Below are positions 52,807 through 61,515 of a stretch of 64,000 bases of DNA, in pieces. The stretch spans positions 3,883,051 to 3,947,050 of the forward strand of contig LR594584.1 of NCBI GenBank assembly GCA_901538445.1. Reading direction: 5' to 3'. The notes beneath the pieces are model-generated. The model was not told the DNA's origin and searched no databases. It was given only the letters and a program-made list of their open reading frames with translations. How positions within the stretch are numbered: position 1 is the stretch's first letter; each line of letters begins with the position of its first letter. The stretch is from Gemmataceae bacterium. GTDB taxonomy: Bacteria; Planctomycetota; Planctomycetia; Gemmatales; Gemmataceae. Position numbers and translations under genes: made by a program.

Positions 52807-54516
52807 CTACTTGATCTTCCCGTTGTCGAGCTTGCCGAGCGCGTCCAGCGCCCACCGCTTCACCTCCGCGTTCTTGGACCTGGTTGCATCGACCAGGACC
52901 GCCTCGACCTTCCCCGGATCAAGTTTCTTGAGGGACGTGAGGGCCGCGTCCTTGTCGTACCAGGCTCTGGACGCGGAGATGTCGATCTCTTCGTCGAGGA
53001 TCCGCGCGATGAGGGCCGGCACGGCGAGTTTGGACCCGTCGCGGACCTTCATCAGAGCGGCCGACGCCCACACCTTCAGCTCCACGTTCTTCGCCCGGGA
53101 CGCATCGACCAGGGTCGCGACCAGGGCCGCCTCGACCTTCTCGGGGCCGAGCACGATCAAGGCGCTCAGGGCCGCCTCCTTGTCGTGCATGAACCGGGAC
53201 GCCTTGGTACTGTACCGGGCATCCGCGAGTTGCTTCACAAGGGCCGGCACGGCGGGCTTGGCCTCGTCGCCGAGGTTCATGAGGGCGGTCGCCGCGGTGG
53301 CCCGGGTTTCCCAGTCCTCGTCGGGCACTTGGTCGATGAGCGCCTGGACGCGGGGCGAGGCCCCCGTCTTGGGTACCGGCTGGGGTTGGTGCGGTTCTGC
53401 GGGACCAGGGGAGACGACCGTGACCGCCGTTCCCGGGGGCGCTTCGACCTTCACGTCGCCGCCCTGGGCGGTCTCGATCCGAACCACCTGATCCTTCCCG
53501 TCCTTGTCGCGGTACCGAATCACGATCACCCCGAGCAGGACCGCCACCCCGACGCCGAAGAGCCCTGCGGCGGCCACCGGCCACCGGCGGCGGGGCTCGC
53601 GACCCGCCGGGCCGGTGGGCCGCGGGGAACGCACCTCTGACTCGGGCCCGGGAACCCCGAGCGCCTCCGCGAACGCGGCCATGTTGGCGTAGCGGTCCTC
53701 GGGTCGCTTCGCGAGCGCTCGCATCACGATCTCCTCCACGAGCGGGGGAACGTCGGCACTCACCGACGACGGCCGGGCCGGTTGCTCGGTCTGGACCCGG
53801 TGGACGAGTTCGTGGACCGAACCGGAAAAGGGGGGCCGACCGGTGAGCAGTTCGTAAAGGATGACGCCGAGGCTGTAGATGTCGCCGCGGGGGCCGTGGT
53901 CGCCGGCCCGCCCGCTCGCCTGCTCCGGCGACATGTACGCGGGCGTCCCGAGCAGCATGCCGCTCTGGGTAAGCCGCGGGTCGCCGACCTCGGCGCGGCG
54001 GGCGAGGCCGAAGTCGGTGATCACGGGGTCCCCGTCGGTCGAGATCATCACGTTGGCCGGCTTGAGGTCGCGGTGAACCACCCCCTGGCGGTGGGCGACC
54101 TCCAGCGCGGCGGCGAGCTTCCGAACGAGCGCAACCGCCTCGGCCGGCACCCACCGGGTGCCGGCCTTCATCAGCTCGGCCAGTGACTGCCCGGCGATGT
54201 ACGGCATCGTCAGGAACGGGGCACCATCGAGCGAGCCGACGTCGTAGACGGGACACAGGTTGGGGTGCCGGAGGTTGGCCGCCGCGCGGGCCTCGCGGTG
54301 GAACCGTTCCCGGGTGTCTGCCGAGTCGCTCGACGAGAAGTGCGGGATCTTGAGCGCGACCTCGCGATCGAGTTCGACATCGTGGGCGTGGTAGACAACG
54401 CCCATCCCGCCCTGGCCGAGTTGCCGGATGATGCGGTACCGGCCCCCCAGGAGGGCGGGCGACGCGACGGTTTCCTCGGCGGCGACCTTGGTCTCGGGGT
54501 GCGTCTCACCGACCAT
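52807..54516 (-). CDS. Hanks-type serine/threonine kinase with transmembrane segment and HEAT-like repeats
   Basis: A 569-residue receptor-like kinase. The kinase domain (about 26-285) is complete: GQGGMGVVYHAHD, EVALKIPHF, HRQGVVHRDLKPANV, DFGLARRAE, GTPAYMSPEQASG. A linker and one transmembrane helix (about 325-345, VAAAGLFGVGVAVLLGVIVI) follow. The outer part holds a short segment and alpha-helical HEAT/ARM-type repeats (DWETRATAATALMNLGDEAK, AVPALVKQLADARYSTKASR, KVEAVLVDATRSKNAEVKRW). The outside repeats may bind ligands. The start is the ATG at 54516. It is convergent with the polytopic membrane gene. Confidence 0.93.
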   Translation of the reverse strand: MVGETHPETKVAAEETVASPALLGGRYRIIRQLGQGGMGVVYHAHDVELDREVALKIPHFSSSDSADTRERFHREARAAANLRHPNLCPVYDVGSLDGAPFLTMPYIAGQSLAELMKAGTRWVPAEAVALVRKLAAALEVAHRQGVVHRDLKPANVMISTDGDPVITDFGLARRAEVGDPRLTQSGMLLGTPAYMSPEQASGRAGDHGPRGDIYSLGVILYELLTGRPPFSGSVHELVHRVQTEQPARPSSVSADVPPLVEEIVMRALAKRPEDRYANMAAFAEALGVPGPESEVRSPRPTGPAGREPRRRWPVAAAGLFGVGVAVLLGVIVIRYRDKDGKDQVVRIETAQGGDVKVEAPPGTAVTVVSPGPAEPHQPQPVPKTGASPRVQALIDQVPDEDWETRATAATALMNLGDEAKPAVPALVKQLADARYSTKASRFMHDKEAALSALIVLGPEKVEAALVATLVDASRAKNVELKVWASAALMKVRDGSKLAVPALIARILDEEIDISASRAWYDKDAALTSLKKLDPGKVEAVLVDATRSKNAEVKRWALDALGKLDNGKIK

Positions 54517-54662
54517 GGCCGAACCCCCGGTGGAAAAGCGGAACCGGACCCACGGGACTCGTCCCCCCGATCATGCTAGAACAATTGTCCCGGAGTAGCT
54601 CGATCTTCCAAGAGAATTTCTGCCCCGGGGAACCGACCCGCCCCGGGGGCGGCAAACGGAAC

Positions 54663-54686
54663 GGCCCGCGGCGGGTGCCGCGGGCC
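54663..54686 (-). terminator. Hairpin downstream of glutamine synthetase
   Basis: A perfect 10-bp stem GGCCCGCGGC/GCCGCGGGCC (54663-54672 and 54677-54686) with a 4-nt loop starts 31 nt beyond the stop; on the minus strand it is followed by GTTCCGTTTG. A plausible rho-independent terminator. Confidence 0.65.
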
Positions 54687-54716
54687 TCGGGTGGCGCTCC
54701 GGTGACGGGTCGCCCG

Positions 54717-56897
54717 TCACTTGATGAACAGCATCTCGCGGTAGGTCGGCAGCGGCCACAAGTCGTCGGCGACGATCGTCTCGAGCTTGTCGCCGAGGGC
54801 CCGCAGCTCGGCCATCTTCGGGATCACCGACTCCTTGATGTACTTGGCGTGGGCGTACGGCTCGCCGTCCACGTGGTGCCCCGACGCCTTGCACAGCGCG
54901 GTCGCCGCGGCGGCGAACTTGGTGTTCAGGTCGGCCAGCTCGCGAAGCGAGTCGAGCTGGGCGGACACGTCCACCCCGGCGGCCTTGGTCGCGTTCACCG
55001 CCTCGGCCAGCTGGCCCTGGTACCGCAGCGCGGCCGGGAGGATCATGGTCTGGGCCATCGAGACCATCAGGTTGGCCTCGATGGTGACCTCCTTGACGTA
55101 CTTCTCGCTGTAGATCGCGTACCGGCTCTGCAGCTCCCGCTCGGTGAACACCTTGTACTTGGTGAACAGGTCGATCGTGTCCTTGCGGATCAGGACCGGG
55201 ATCGCGTCGGTCGTGCTCTTGAGGTTCGGCAGCCCGCGCTTCTCGGCCTCCTTGTGCCACTCCTCGCTGTACCCGTCGCCGTTGAAGATGACCTTCTTCG
55301 ACTCCTTCAGGATGGCGGGGAGCAGCTCCTGGATCGCCTTGTTGAGCGGCTTGCCGCCCTTGGTCGCGGCCTCCAGTTGGGTGGCGATGAAGTCGAGCGA
55401 CTCGGCGACGATGGTGTTGAGGACCACGTTCGGCCCGCCGATCGAGAACGACGAGCCCACGGCCCGGAACTCGAACTTGTTGCCGGTGAACGCGAACGGC
55501 GAGGTGCGGTTCCGGTCGCCCGCGTCGCGGGGGAGCTTCGGGAGCACCGAGACCCCGACCTCCATGAACCCGCCCTGCTTGGTGGACTTGAGGTCCGACC
55601 GCTCGAGCTGGTCGATGACGTCCTGGAGCTGGTCGCCGAGGAAGATCGAGATGATGGCCGGCGGGGCCTCGTTGGCACCGAGCCGGTGGTCGTTACCGGC
55701 CGAGGCGACCGACACGCGGAGCAGCTCGGGGTACTTGGCGACGGCGCGGATCGTGGCGACGCAGAACACGAGGAACTGCATGTTCTCGTGCGGGGTGTCG
55801 CCGGGGTTCAACAGGTTCTCGCCCAGGTCGGTGGCGAGGCTCCAGTTGTTGTGCTTGCCGCTCCCGTTGATCCCGGCGAACGGCTTCTCGTGCATCAGCG
55901 CCACCAGGCCGTACTTCTCGGCCGTGCGGCGGATCACGTCCATCGTCAGGTGGTTGTGGTCGGTCGCGAGGTTCGAGTCCTCGAAGATCGGGGCGATCTC
56001 GTACTGGCTCGGGGCGACCTCGTTGTGCCGGGTCTTGACCGGCACCCCGAGCTTGAACAGCTCGGCCTCGCAGTCGGCCATGCACGCGATGACCCGCTCG
56101 GGGATGGTGCCGAAGTACTGGTCCTCGAGCTCCTGGCCCTTGGGCGGCTTGGCCCCGAACACGGTGCGGCCGCAGTTCAGCAGGTCGGGCCGGCCGTACA
56201 GGAAGTTCTTGTCGATCAGGAAGTACTCCTGCTCCGGGCCGACGGTGCTGAACACCTTCCGGGCCTCGGTGTTCCCGAACAGCCGCACGATGCGGAGCGC
56301 CTGGTTCGAGACGACCTCCATCGACTTGAGGAGCGGGGTCTTCTTGTCGAGCGCCTCGCCGGTCCACGACACGAACACGGTCGGGATGACGAGGGTGGTG
56401 CCGTTCGGGGTCTCGCGGATGTACGCGGGGCTGGTCGGGTCCCACCCGGTGTACCCGCGGGCCTCGAACGTGGCCCGGATGCCGCCGCTCGGGAACGAGC
56501 TGGCGTCCGGCTCGCCCTTCACCAGTTCCTTGCCGCTGAACTCGGCGATGGCCAGGCCCGAGCCGGTCGGGCTCAGGAAGCTGTCGTGCTTCTCGGCCGT
56601 CAGCCCGGTCATCGGCTGGAACAGGTGGGTGTAGTGCGTCGCCCCGTGCTCCAGCGCCCAGTCCTTCATCGCGCTGGCGACCGCGTCGGCGATGGTCGGG
56701 TCGAGGTTCACGCCCTGCTTGATCGTCTTCTGGAGCGCCTTGAACACCGGCTTGGGCAGCCGCGCCTTCTGGACCTCTTCGCTGAACACCAGCGACCCGT
56801 ACAGATCCTTGAGGGGGGTGTTGCGGAAGTCGATCTGGTTCAGGTCGTACTCGGTGTTCGCGATCGCCTCGATTGCCTTCTGCCGGGTGTTGGACAT
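54717..56897 (-). CDS. glnN: Glutamine synthetase type III
   Basis: A 726-residue protein, the normal length for GSIII, which makes glutamine from glutamate, ammonia and ATP. Family features include the N-terminal [90 protein letters not shown] (metal site) and [20 protein letters not shown] (glutamate site), and [17 protein letters not shown]. The active-site residues are conserved. The start is the ATG at 56897, with an open frame upstream that is not protein-like. It is a single gene with its own terminator, divergent from parA. Nitrogen control is expected but no operator could be identified. Confidence 0.96.
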   Translation of the reverse strand: MSNTRQKAIEAIANTEYDLNQIDFRNTPLKDLYGSLVFSEEVQKARLPKPVFKALQKTIKQGVNLDPTIADAVASAMKDWALEHGATHYTHLFQPMTGLTAEKHDSFLSPTGSGLAIAEFSGKELVKGEPDASSFPSGGIRATFEARGYTGWDPTSPAYIRETPNGTTLVIPTVFVSWTGEALDKKTPLLKSMEVVSNQALRIVRLFGNTEARKVFSTVGPEQEYFLIDKNFLYGRPDLLNCGRTVFGAKPPKGQELEDQYFGTIPERVIACMADCEAELFKLGVPVKTRHNEVAPSQYEIAPIFEDSNLATDHNHLTMDVIRRTAEKYGLVALMHEKPFAGINGSGKHNNWSLATDLGENLLNPGDTPHENMQFLVFCVATIRAVAKYPELLRVSVASAGNDHRLGANEAPPAIISIFLGDQLQDVIDQLERSDLKSTKQGGFMEVGVSVLPKLPRDAGDRNRTSPFAFTGNKFEFRAVGSSFSIGGPNVVLNTIVAESLDFIATQLEAATKGGKPLNKAIQELLPAILKESKKVIFNGDGYSEEWHKEAEKRGLPNLKSTTDAIPVLIRKDTIDLFTKYKVFTERELQSRYAIYSEKYVKEVTIEANLMVSMAQTMILPAALRYQGQLAEAVNATKAAGVDVSAQLDSLRELADLNTKFAAAATALCKASGHHVDGEPYAHAKYIKESVIPKMAELRALGDKLETIVADDLWPLPTYREMLFIK

Positions 56898-57098
56898 TGC
56901 GTGTCGGCTCCGTGGGGTTGTGAGGCGAGAGCGGTACGGGGGCTGTCCGGTAACTGGCGCGCCGGTCCACCACCGCCCCGGGCGGTTGGGCCGTCGGGGC
57001 ACGCGGTTGGGCTGGTCGAGGAGAGGGTACTGTGGTTATAAGACCGATTCGGAACGCGGCAAGAAGATTCGAGATGCGCGCGATCGGGGAGGTACACC

Positions 57099-58031
57099 GT
57101 GCGACGGATCGCAGTGATTAATCAAAAGGGCGGGGTCGGGAAAACCACCACCACCGTGAACCTCGCCGCGGCGCTCGCCAACGCCGGGCAGCGGGTGTGC
57201 GTCATCGACCTCGACCCGCAGGCGCACGCCAGCACGCACCTCGGGCTGGAGCCGGACGGCTCGATCCCGTCGATCTACGACGTGCTCGTGTCGAACAAGC
57301 CGCTCGCCGAGGTGCGCAAGCCGGCCGGCGACAACCTGTGGGTCGTCCCGTCGGACATCAATCTCGCCGCGGCGGAGGTCGAACTCGCCGGCATCGTGGG
57401 CCGCGAGGTGCTGCTCCGCGAGTCGATGGCGCAGGACGCGGAGCCGTTCGACTTCGTGCTGATGGACTGCGGGCCGTCCCTCGGCGTGCTGACGCTGAAC
57501 GCGCTGGCCACCGCCGACGAGGTGTTCATCCCGCTCCAGCCGCACTTCCTGGCGCTGCACGGCCTGTCGAAGCTGCTCGAAACGACCGCCCTCGTCGCCA
57601 GGCGGATCAACCCGCGGCTCAAGGTGACGGGCGTGGTGGTGTGCCTGTACGACGCGGCGACGAAGCTGGCGCAAGAGGTCGTGTCGGACCTGACGGCGTT
57701 CCTCGGGCAGAGCCGCGGCGCGAGCGTGCCGTGGGCGAACGCAAGGGTGTTTGCCACGAAGATCCGCCGGAACATCAAGCTCGCGGAGTGCCCGAGCTTC
57801 GGCAAGTCGGTGTTCGGGTACGCCCCGAAGAGCATCGGCGCCGCCGACTACACGTCGCTCGCAGCCGAGGTGCTCGGCGTCGCGGCCCCTGTTGTCGTCG
57901 GCCCAGTGAAGGTGGCCGTCGAGGTGCCGATGGTCGAAGTTGCGACCATTGAAGTTCCGGTTGCCGAAGCAGCGCCAGCGGAAGACGCTCCCGCGCCGGT
58001 GAACCGCATCGCCGACGTCGCCGTGGCGTAG
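57099..58031 (+). CDS. ParA family ATPase
   Basis: A 310-residue ParA/Soj-type ATPase. Deviant Walker [18 protein letters not shown] at 10-17, A' motif [11 protein letters not shown], Walker [19 protein letters not shown] and [18 protein letters not shown] are all present, so it should bind and hydrolyse ATP and pattern DNA or cargo. The C-terminal 55 residues are a low-complexity Val/Pro/Ala tail ([20 protein letters not shown]), unusual for the family. The GTG at 57099 has GGGGAGG upstream. No parB or parS-like cluster lies in the window, so an orphan ParA positioning some other structure is possible. Confidence 0.93.
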   Translation: MRRIAVINQKGGVGKTTTTVNLAAALANAGQRVCVIDLDPQAHASTHLGLEPDGSIPSIYDVLVSNKPLAEVRKPAGDNLWVVPSDINLAAAEVELAGIVGREVLLRESMAQDAEPFDFVLMDCGPSLGVLTLNALATADEVFIPLQPHFLALHGLSKLLETTALVARRINPRLKVTGVVVCLYDAATKLAQEVVSDLTAFLGQSRGASVPWANARVFATKIRRNIKLAECPSFGKSVFGYAPKSIGAADYTSLAAEVLGVAAPVVVGPVKVAVEVPMVEVATIEVPVAEAAPAEDAPAPVNRIADVAVA

Positions 58032-58036
58032 AGCGA

Positions 58037-58684
58037 TCACGCAGGCTTGTGGCTCGCCCGCACCGCACACCACGCCCTCCGGGCGAGCCACAAGCCGGCT
58101 AGCAGCACGCACAACGCCAAAAGAGCAGCGACCACGCCGACCGTGACGTACGTGTCGCGTAGCAGATTCGGCCCGGTGCGCACAACCTCCCACTTCCCGG
58201 AGGCGTCCTGCTGGATCTGATAGGTGATGGTCGTGTCAGCGGGCTGGTATGTGGCAATGGGCTCGCGGTAATCGAACCACTCGGACGTCGCCCCAGGAAT
58301 CAGGCCGCCCCTCGCATCACTCACCAGTTCCGTCAGGTCGCTGTAGCGCGAAGCTGCCCCTCGCGGAACGATCACGAGCGTCATCATCTGCCGGGATCCG
58401 AGTTGGATGTCGTCCGGCGCACCGACGGGGCCGGGCAGACGGATTTCAAACGGCCGCTCCGGTGTAATCGTCACCTCTTCGGCAACCCGAATGTCCCGTG
58501 GCAACTCCGGCCGGTCCCACCGAACTCCTTCCCGAAACACGACCACGACAACATCCGACAGGTCGGCGCGGGTCTCAAAGCGGCGGGTCACGCGAGCCCA
58601 CTTGGACAGCGGGGGTGGAGGGGCGTCCGCAGCCGCCTCCCCGGCGAGAACCAGTCCCAGCGTTCCAGCCAGCACCCACTTCAC
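58037..58684 (-). CDS. Hypothetical membrane-anchored exported protein coupled to nuoD
   Basis: A 215-residue protein with a signal peptide (1-20, ending EAAADA), a beta-rich exported domain (FETRADLSDVVVVVFREGVR, EEVTITPERPFEIRLPGP) and a C-terminal transmembrane helix (about 180-203, VGVVAALLALCVLLAGLWLA) with a short basic tail. The family is unknown. The GTG start overlaps the nuoD stop by 4 nt (GTGA), so the two are coupled, although a link to complex I is unproven. Its last codons form half of a 17-bp inverted repeat. Confidence 0.75.
   Translation of the reverse strand: MKWVLAGTLGLVLAGEAAADAPPPPLSKWARVTRRFETRADLSDVVVVVFREGVRWDRPELPRDIRVAEEVTITPERPFEIRLPGPVGAPDDIQLGSRQMMTLVIVPRGAASRYSDLTELVSDARGGLIPGATSEWFDYREPIATYQPADTTITYQIQQDASGKWEVVRTGPNLLRDTYVTVGVVAALLALCVLLAGLWLARRAWCAVRASHKPA
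58044..58096. terminator. 17-bp inverted repeat after parA, overlapping the next gene
   Basis: Arms 58044-58060 and 58080-58096 (GGCTTGTGGCTCGCCCG and its complement) with a 19-nt loop lie 12 nt after the ParA stop. The same bases encode the last residues of the convergent hypothetical gene. No T-run is present. Confidence 0.55.
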
Positions 58685-59961
58685 CGGTCGATCTCCCCCA
58701 TGACGACGTCGATGCTGCCGACGATGGCGGCGACGTCGGCGATCAGGCACCCCTTGCACAGTTCCTTCGTCACGCTCAGGTTCGCGAAGCAACTCGACCG
58801 CGCCCGGACCCGTAGCGGGACGTTCTCCTTGCTCGGGCGGCCGACGACGTGGAACCCCATCTGCCCCCGCGGGCACTCGGTCTCGACGTAGCACTCGCCC
58901 GACGGCAGCGCCCGCGGCGGCTCGACGCGGTGAGAGTACTTCGTCCGCAGCAACTCGGCCCACTTCGCCGCCGCCGGCCCCTTTGCGTCTGCGGCGATCT
59001 CGGGCGCGAGTTCCGCCTTCACCCGCTCGCCCTCGGCGTGCAGCGCGTCGTACCGGTCCATCGCCTGCTCGACGATACGGATGCTCTGCACGACTTCCAG
59101 CATGCGGACGTAGAACCGGTGCCAGCAGTCGCCGACCTTCGCGCCGGCCGGGGCCGCGTCGAACGGCGGCACCGGCACGTCGAACGCGTACTGCTCGTAG
59201 CCCGAGTACGGCTCGGTCTTGCGGAGGTCCCAGGCGGGGTCGCCCTTCGTGCGGTCGAGCGACGCCCGCAGCATCGGGCCGGTGCAGCCGTAGCTCAGCG
59301 CCACCTCCTTCGACAGGACGCCGACGCCGGCCGTGCGCTTCACGAAGATGTGGTTGTTCGTGAGCAGCGCGTGGTACTCGGGGATGCGCGGCTTGAAGTA
59401 GGCGAGGAACGCCCGGCACCGGTCGGTGAACCCGGCCGGAAGGTCGTCGTGCGCGCCGCCGATGGTGAGGTAGCTGTACGTGAGCCGCGCCCCGCACACC
59501 TCTTCGAACAGGTCGAGGATGTGCTCGCGCTCACGGAATGCATAGAGGAACGGCGAGATGGTGCCGAGGTCGAGGCCGTACGCGCCCATGCCGACGAGGT
59601 GCGACGCGATCCGGTTCAGCTCGCAGATCAGGACGCGGACCACCTGCGCCTTCTCGGGCACCTTCAGGCCGGCGAGCTTCTCGATCGCGAGCGAGTACCC
59701 GAGGTTCATGTTCATCGCGGCGAGGTAGTCCATCCGGTCCGTGTACGGGATGAACTGGATGGGCGTGACGTTCTCGCCGATCTTCTCGGCGCACCGGTGC
59801 AGGTACCCGAGGTGCGGGGTGACCTCGGACACGACCTCGCCGTCGGTGCGGAGCACGAGCCGCAGCACCCCGTGGGTGCTCGGGTGCTGCGGCCCCATGT
59901 TGACGAGCATCTCGTCGGTGCGGACGTCGAACTCGACGACGGTCTGGTCTTCGGGCGGCAT
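58681..59961 (-). CDS. nuoD: NADH-quinone oxidoreductase subunit D
   Basis: A 426-residue 49-kDa subunit of respiratory complex I, in the peripheral arm near the quinone site. Family motifs are MGPQHPSTHGVLRLVL, GYLHRCAEKIGEN, PYTDRMDYLAAM, ELNRIASHL, GGAHDDLPAGF, GPMLRAS, PRGQMGFHVVG and the C-terminal IVGSIDVVMGEIDR. An insert-like loop near 310-345 (AELAPEIAADAKGPAAAKWA) is longer than usual. It is not surrounded by other nuo genes here; complex I genes may be dispersed, or this may be a second copy. The start is the ATG at 59961. Confidence 0.95.
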   Translation of the reverse strand: MPPEDQTVVEFDVRTDEMLVNMGPQHPSTHGVLRLVLRTDGEVVSEVTPHLGYLHRCAEKIGENVTPIQFIPYTDRMDYLAAMNMNLGYSLAIEKLAGLKVPEKAQVVRVLICELNRIASHLVGMGAYGLDLGTISPFLYAFREREHILDLFEEVCGARLTYSYLTIGGAHDDLPAGFTDRCRAFLAYFKPRIPEYHALLTNNHIFVKRTAGVGVLSKEVALSYGCTGPMLRASLDRTKGDPAWDLRKTEPYSGYEQYAFDVPVPPFDAAPAGAKVGDCWHRFYVRMLEVVQSIRIVEQAMDRYDALHAEGERVKAELAPEIAADAKGPAAAKWAELLRTKYSHRVEPPRALPSGECYVETECPRGQMGFHVVGRPSKENVPLRVRARSSCFANLSVTKELCKGCLIADVAAIVGSIDVVMGEIDR

Positions 59962-60289
59962 GGAGAGTTCTTCGTCTTACGGTGAGCCGCGCCCGGTGGG
60001 AGCGGGGCGTGGCGCGGCGACACGATCGGGTGGTGCGGCGCAACGAACGGCCCCCGCCTCAGCGGGGCCAGTCCCGGACGGGGCTATTCTCGGCATATCG
60101 GACCGCCGCCGCAACCTCTCGGGCGTCGGAGATGGACACTTTCCCGACGCCCCGCGCCCGGGGCTTCAGCGGTCGTTCGCCGGGCGCGGCCCACTGGGGG
60201 AACGGTCGCAACCCCTCAGAGACGAGCCGGTGCGTAACGGCCCCCCAATACACTAACAACGGCCCCTCACATCCTCCCGGGAAACCCCC
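59962..60289. other. Spacer between divergent nuoD and SGNH hydrolase genes
   Basis: About 330 nt that must hold both promoters. I see no gene. No convincing -35/-10 pair or operator can be named in this GC-rich sequence; the least GC-rich stretches are near 60085-60100 (CTATTCTCGGCATATCGG) and 60247-60262. Confidence 0.4.
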
Positions 60290-60946
60290 ATGCTGCCGCT
60301 GCTGCTCGCCGCCGCCGTGAGCGCCCCCGATGTCGCCCCGCCGCCCCGCGCGGTGGACCCGTTCGCGAAGTGGGAGAAGAGCATCGCGGCCATCGAGAAG
60401 CGGCTCGCAGCGGCCCCGCCCAGGCCCGGCGGGGTGTTCTTCGTCGGCAGCTCCAGCATCGTGATGTGGGACCTGAACAAGTCGTTCCCGGAGGCCGGGT
60501 ACGTGAACGTGGGGTTCGGCGGGTCGGTCATCGCCGACAGCGTCCACTTCGCCCCGCGGATCGTCACCCCGTTCAAGCCCGGCACGATCGTGTTCTACGC
60601 GGGCGACAACGACATCGGCGGTGGCCGCAAGCCGGAGCAGGTTGCGGCCGACTTCAAGGCGTTCGTCGGGGCCGTGCGGGCCGACAACCCGTCGTGCAAG
60701 GTGCTGTTCATCGCCGTGAAGCCGAGCACCGCCCGGTGGAAGAAGTTCGACGAGCAGAAGGAGGCGAACGCCCTCGTCAAGGCGTACTGCGAGAAGGGGA
60801 CCGGACTGGTGTACGTGGACGTGGTGCCGCTGATGCTCGGGGCCGACGGCGCACCGGCACCCGAGCTGTTTCTGAAGGACGGGCTGCACATGACCCCGAA
60901 GGGGTACGAGCTGTGGACCGCGGCCGTGGGCAAGGCGCTCAAGTGA
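60290..60946 (+). CDS. Exported SGNH/GDSL-type hydrolase
   Basis: A 218-residue protein with a short hydrophobic N-terminus (1-12) acting as a signal. SGNH blocks are present: block I GVFFVGSSSIVMWDL (Ser nucleophile, GSSS instead of GDSL), block II GFGGSVIADS (Gly), block III YAGDNDIGGG (Asn) and block V DGLHMTPKGYELW (Asp and His). The catalytic set is complete. Such enzymes hydrolyse esters or remove acetyl groups from carbohydrates. The start is the ATG at 60290. It is convergent with the small exported gene. Confidence 0.92.
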   Translation: MLPLLLAAAVSAPDVAPPPRAVDPFAKWEKSIAAIEKRLAAAPPRPGGVFFVGSSSIVMWDLNKSFPEAGYVNVGFGGSVIADSVHFAPRIVTPFKPGTIVFYAGDNDIGGGRKPEQVAADFKAFVGAVRADNPSCKVLFIAVKPSTARWKKFDEQKEANALVKAYCEKGTGLVYVDVVPLMLGADGAPAPELFLKDGLHMTPKGYELWTAAVGKALK

Positions 60947-60949
60947 CGG

Positions 60950-61384
60950 TCAGTCGCGCCGCCACTGCTTGGCCTCCTCGCGCTCGCGGTTGCGGCGGGA
61001 CAAGCTCGGGAAGTACGTCGACTGCTGGACCGGAGGGGCCGGCGGCTTCTCCTTGATGAAGATCGCCTTGATCGTCTGAAGGATCGTCTTGTTCCCGCCC
61101 GGGGTCGGGATCGGGGCGCGGACCTGGTCGGGGGTGTAGTTGGTGCCCTTCAGCGCGTCGTACGGGCGGTTCGGGTCGTACGCCCGCAACATCGCGGAGT
61201 CGGCCGGAAGGCCGAGCGGTTGGCCGGCCACCGGAGCCGCCTTGGACACCTGCTGCCCGACGACGTTCGTCCCGTACCCCGAGCCGACGATCTGACCGGG
61301 CATCGCGTTCTGCGCGCCGGCGAAGTCGGCCAGGACCGCGGCCGCGCACACCACCCCCGCCGCCACCGCCACGTGTCGCCGCAT
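60950..61384 (-). CDS. Small exported hypothetical protein
   Basis: A 144-residue protein. The signal peptide (1-24, ending FAGAQ) is followed by a polar, Pro-rich mature region (PGQIVGSGYGTNVVGQQVSK, YDALKGTNYTPDQVRAPIPT) and a basic end (SLSRRNREREEAKQWRRD). No family recognised. It lies downstream of the BBP7 gene in the same direction (131-nt gap), separated from it by a strong hairpin, so it probably has its own promoter. The start is the ATG at 61384. Confidence 0.7.
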   Translation of the reverse strand: MRRHVAVAAGVVCAAAVLADFAGAQNAMPGQIVGSGYGTNVVGQQVSKAAPVAGQPLGLPADSAMLRAYDPNRPYDALKGTNYTPDQVRAPIPTPGGNKTILQTIKAIFIKEKPPAPPVQQSTYFPSLSRRNREREEAKQWRRD

Positions 61385-61461
61385 GTCCGCCCCCCGGTTC
61401 GTGAGACCCTCGAACCGATGCGTATGCCCGTTGCGGCCCCGGGCGTCAAGGGTTTTCCCAA

Positions 61462-61500
61462 CAGCGCCGCCCGCGGACCCGGGGTCCGCGGGCGGCGCTG
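61462..61500 (-). terminator. Perfect 19-bp inverted repeat after the BBP7 gene
   Basis: Arms 61462-61480 and 61482-61500 (CAGCGCCGCCCGCGGACCC and its complement) around a single central base start 16 nt beyond the BBP7 stop; on the minus strand TTGGGAAAACCC follows. A likely terminator. Confidence 0.65.
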
Positions 61501-61515
61501 GTCCGGCGCGGCGAC

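Noticed and set aside
60059..60889. Minus-strand frame overlapping the SGNH hydrolase
   Set aside because: Shadow of the hydrolase gene, which has a complete catalytic set on the plus strand.
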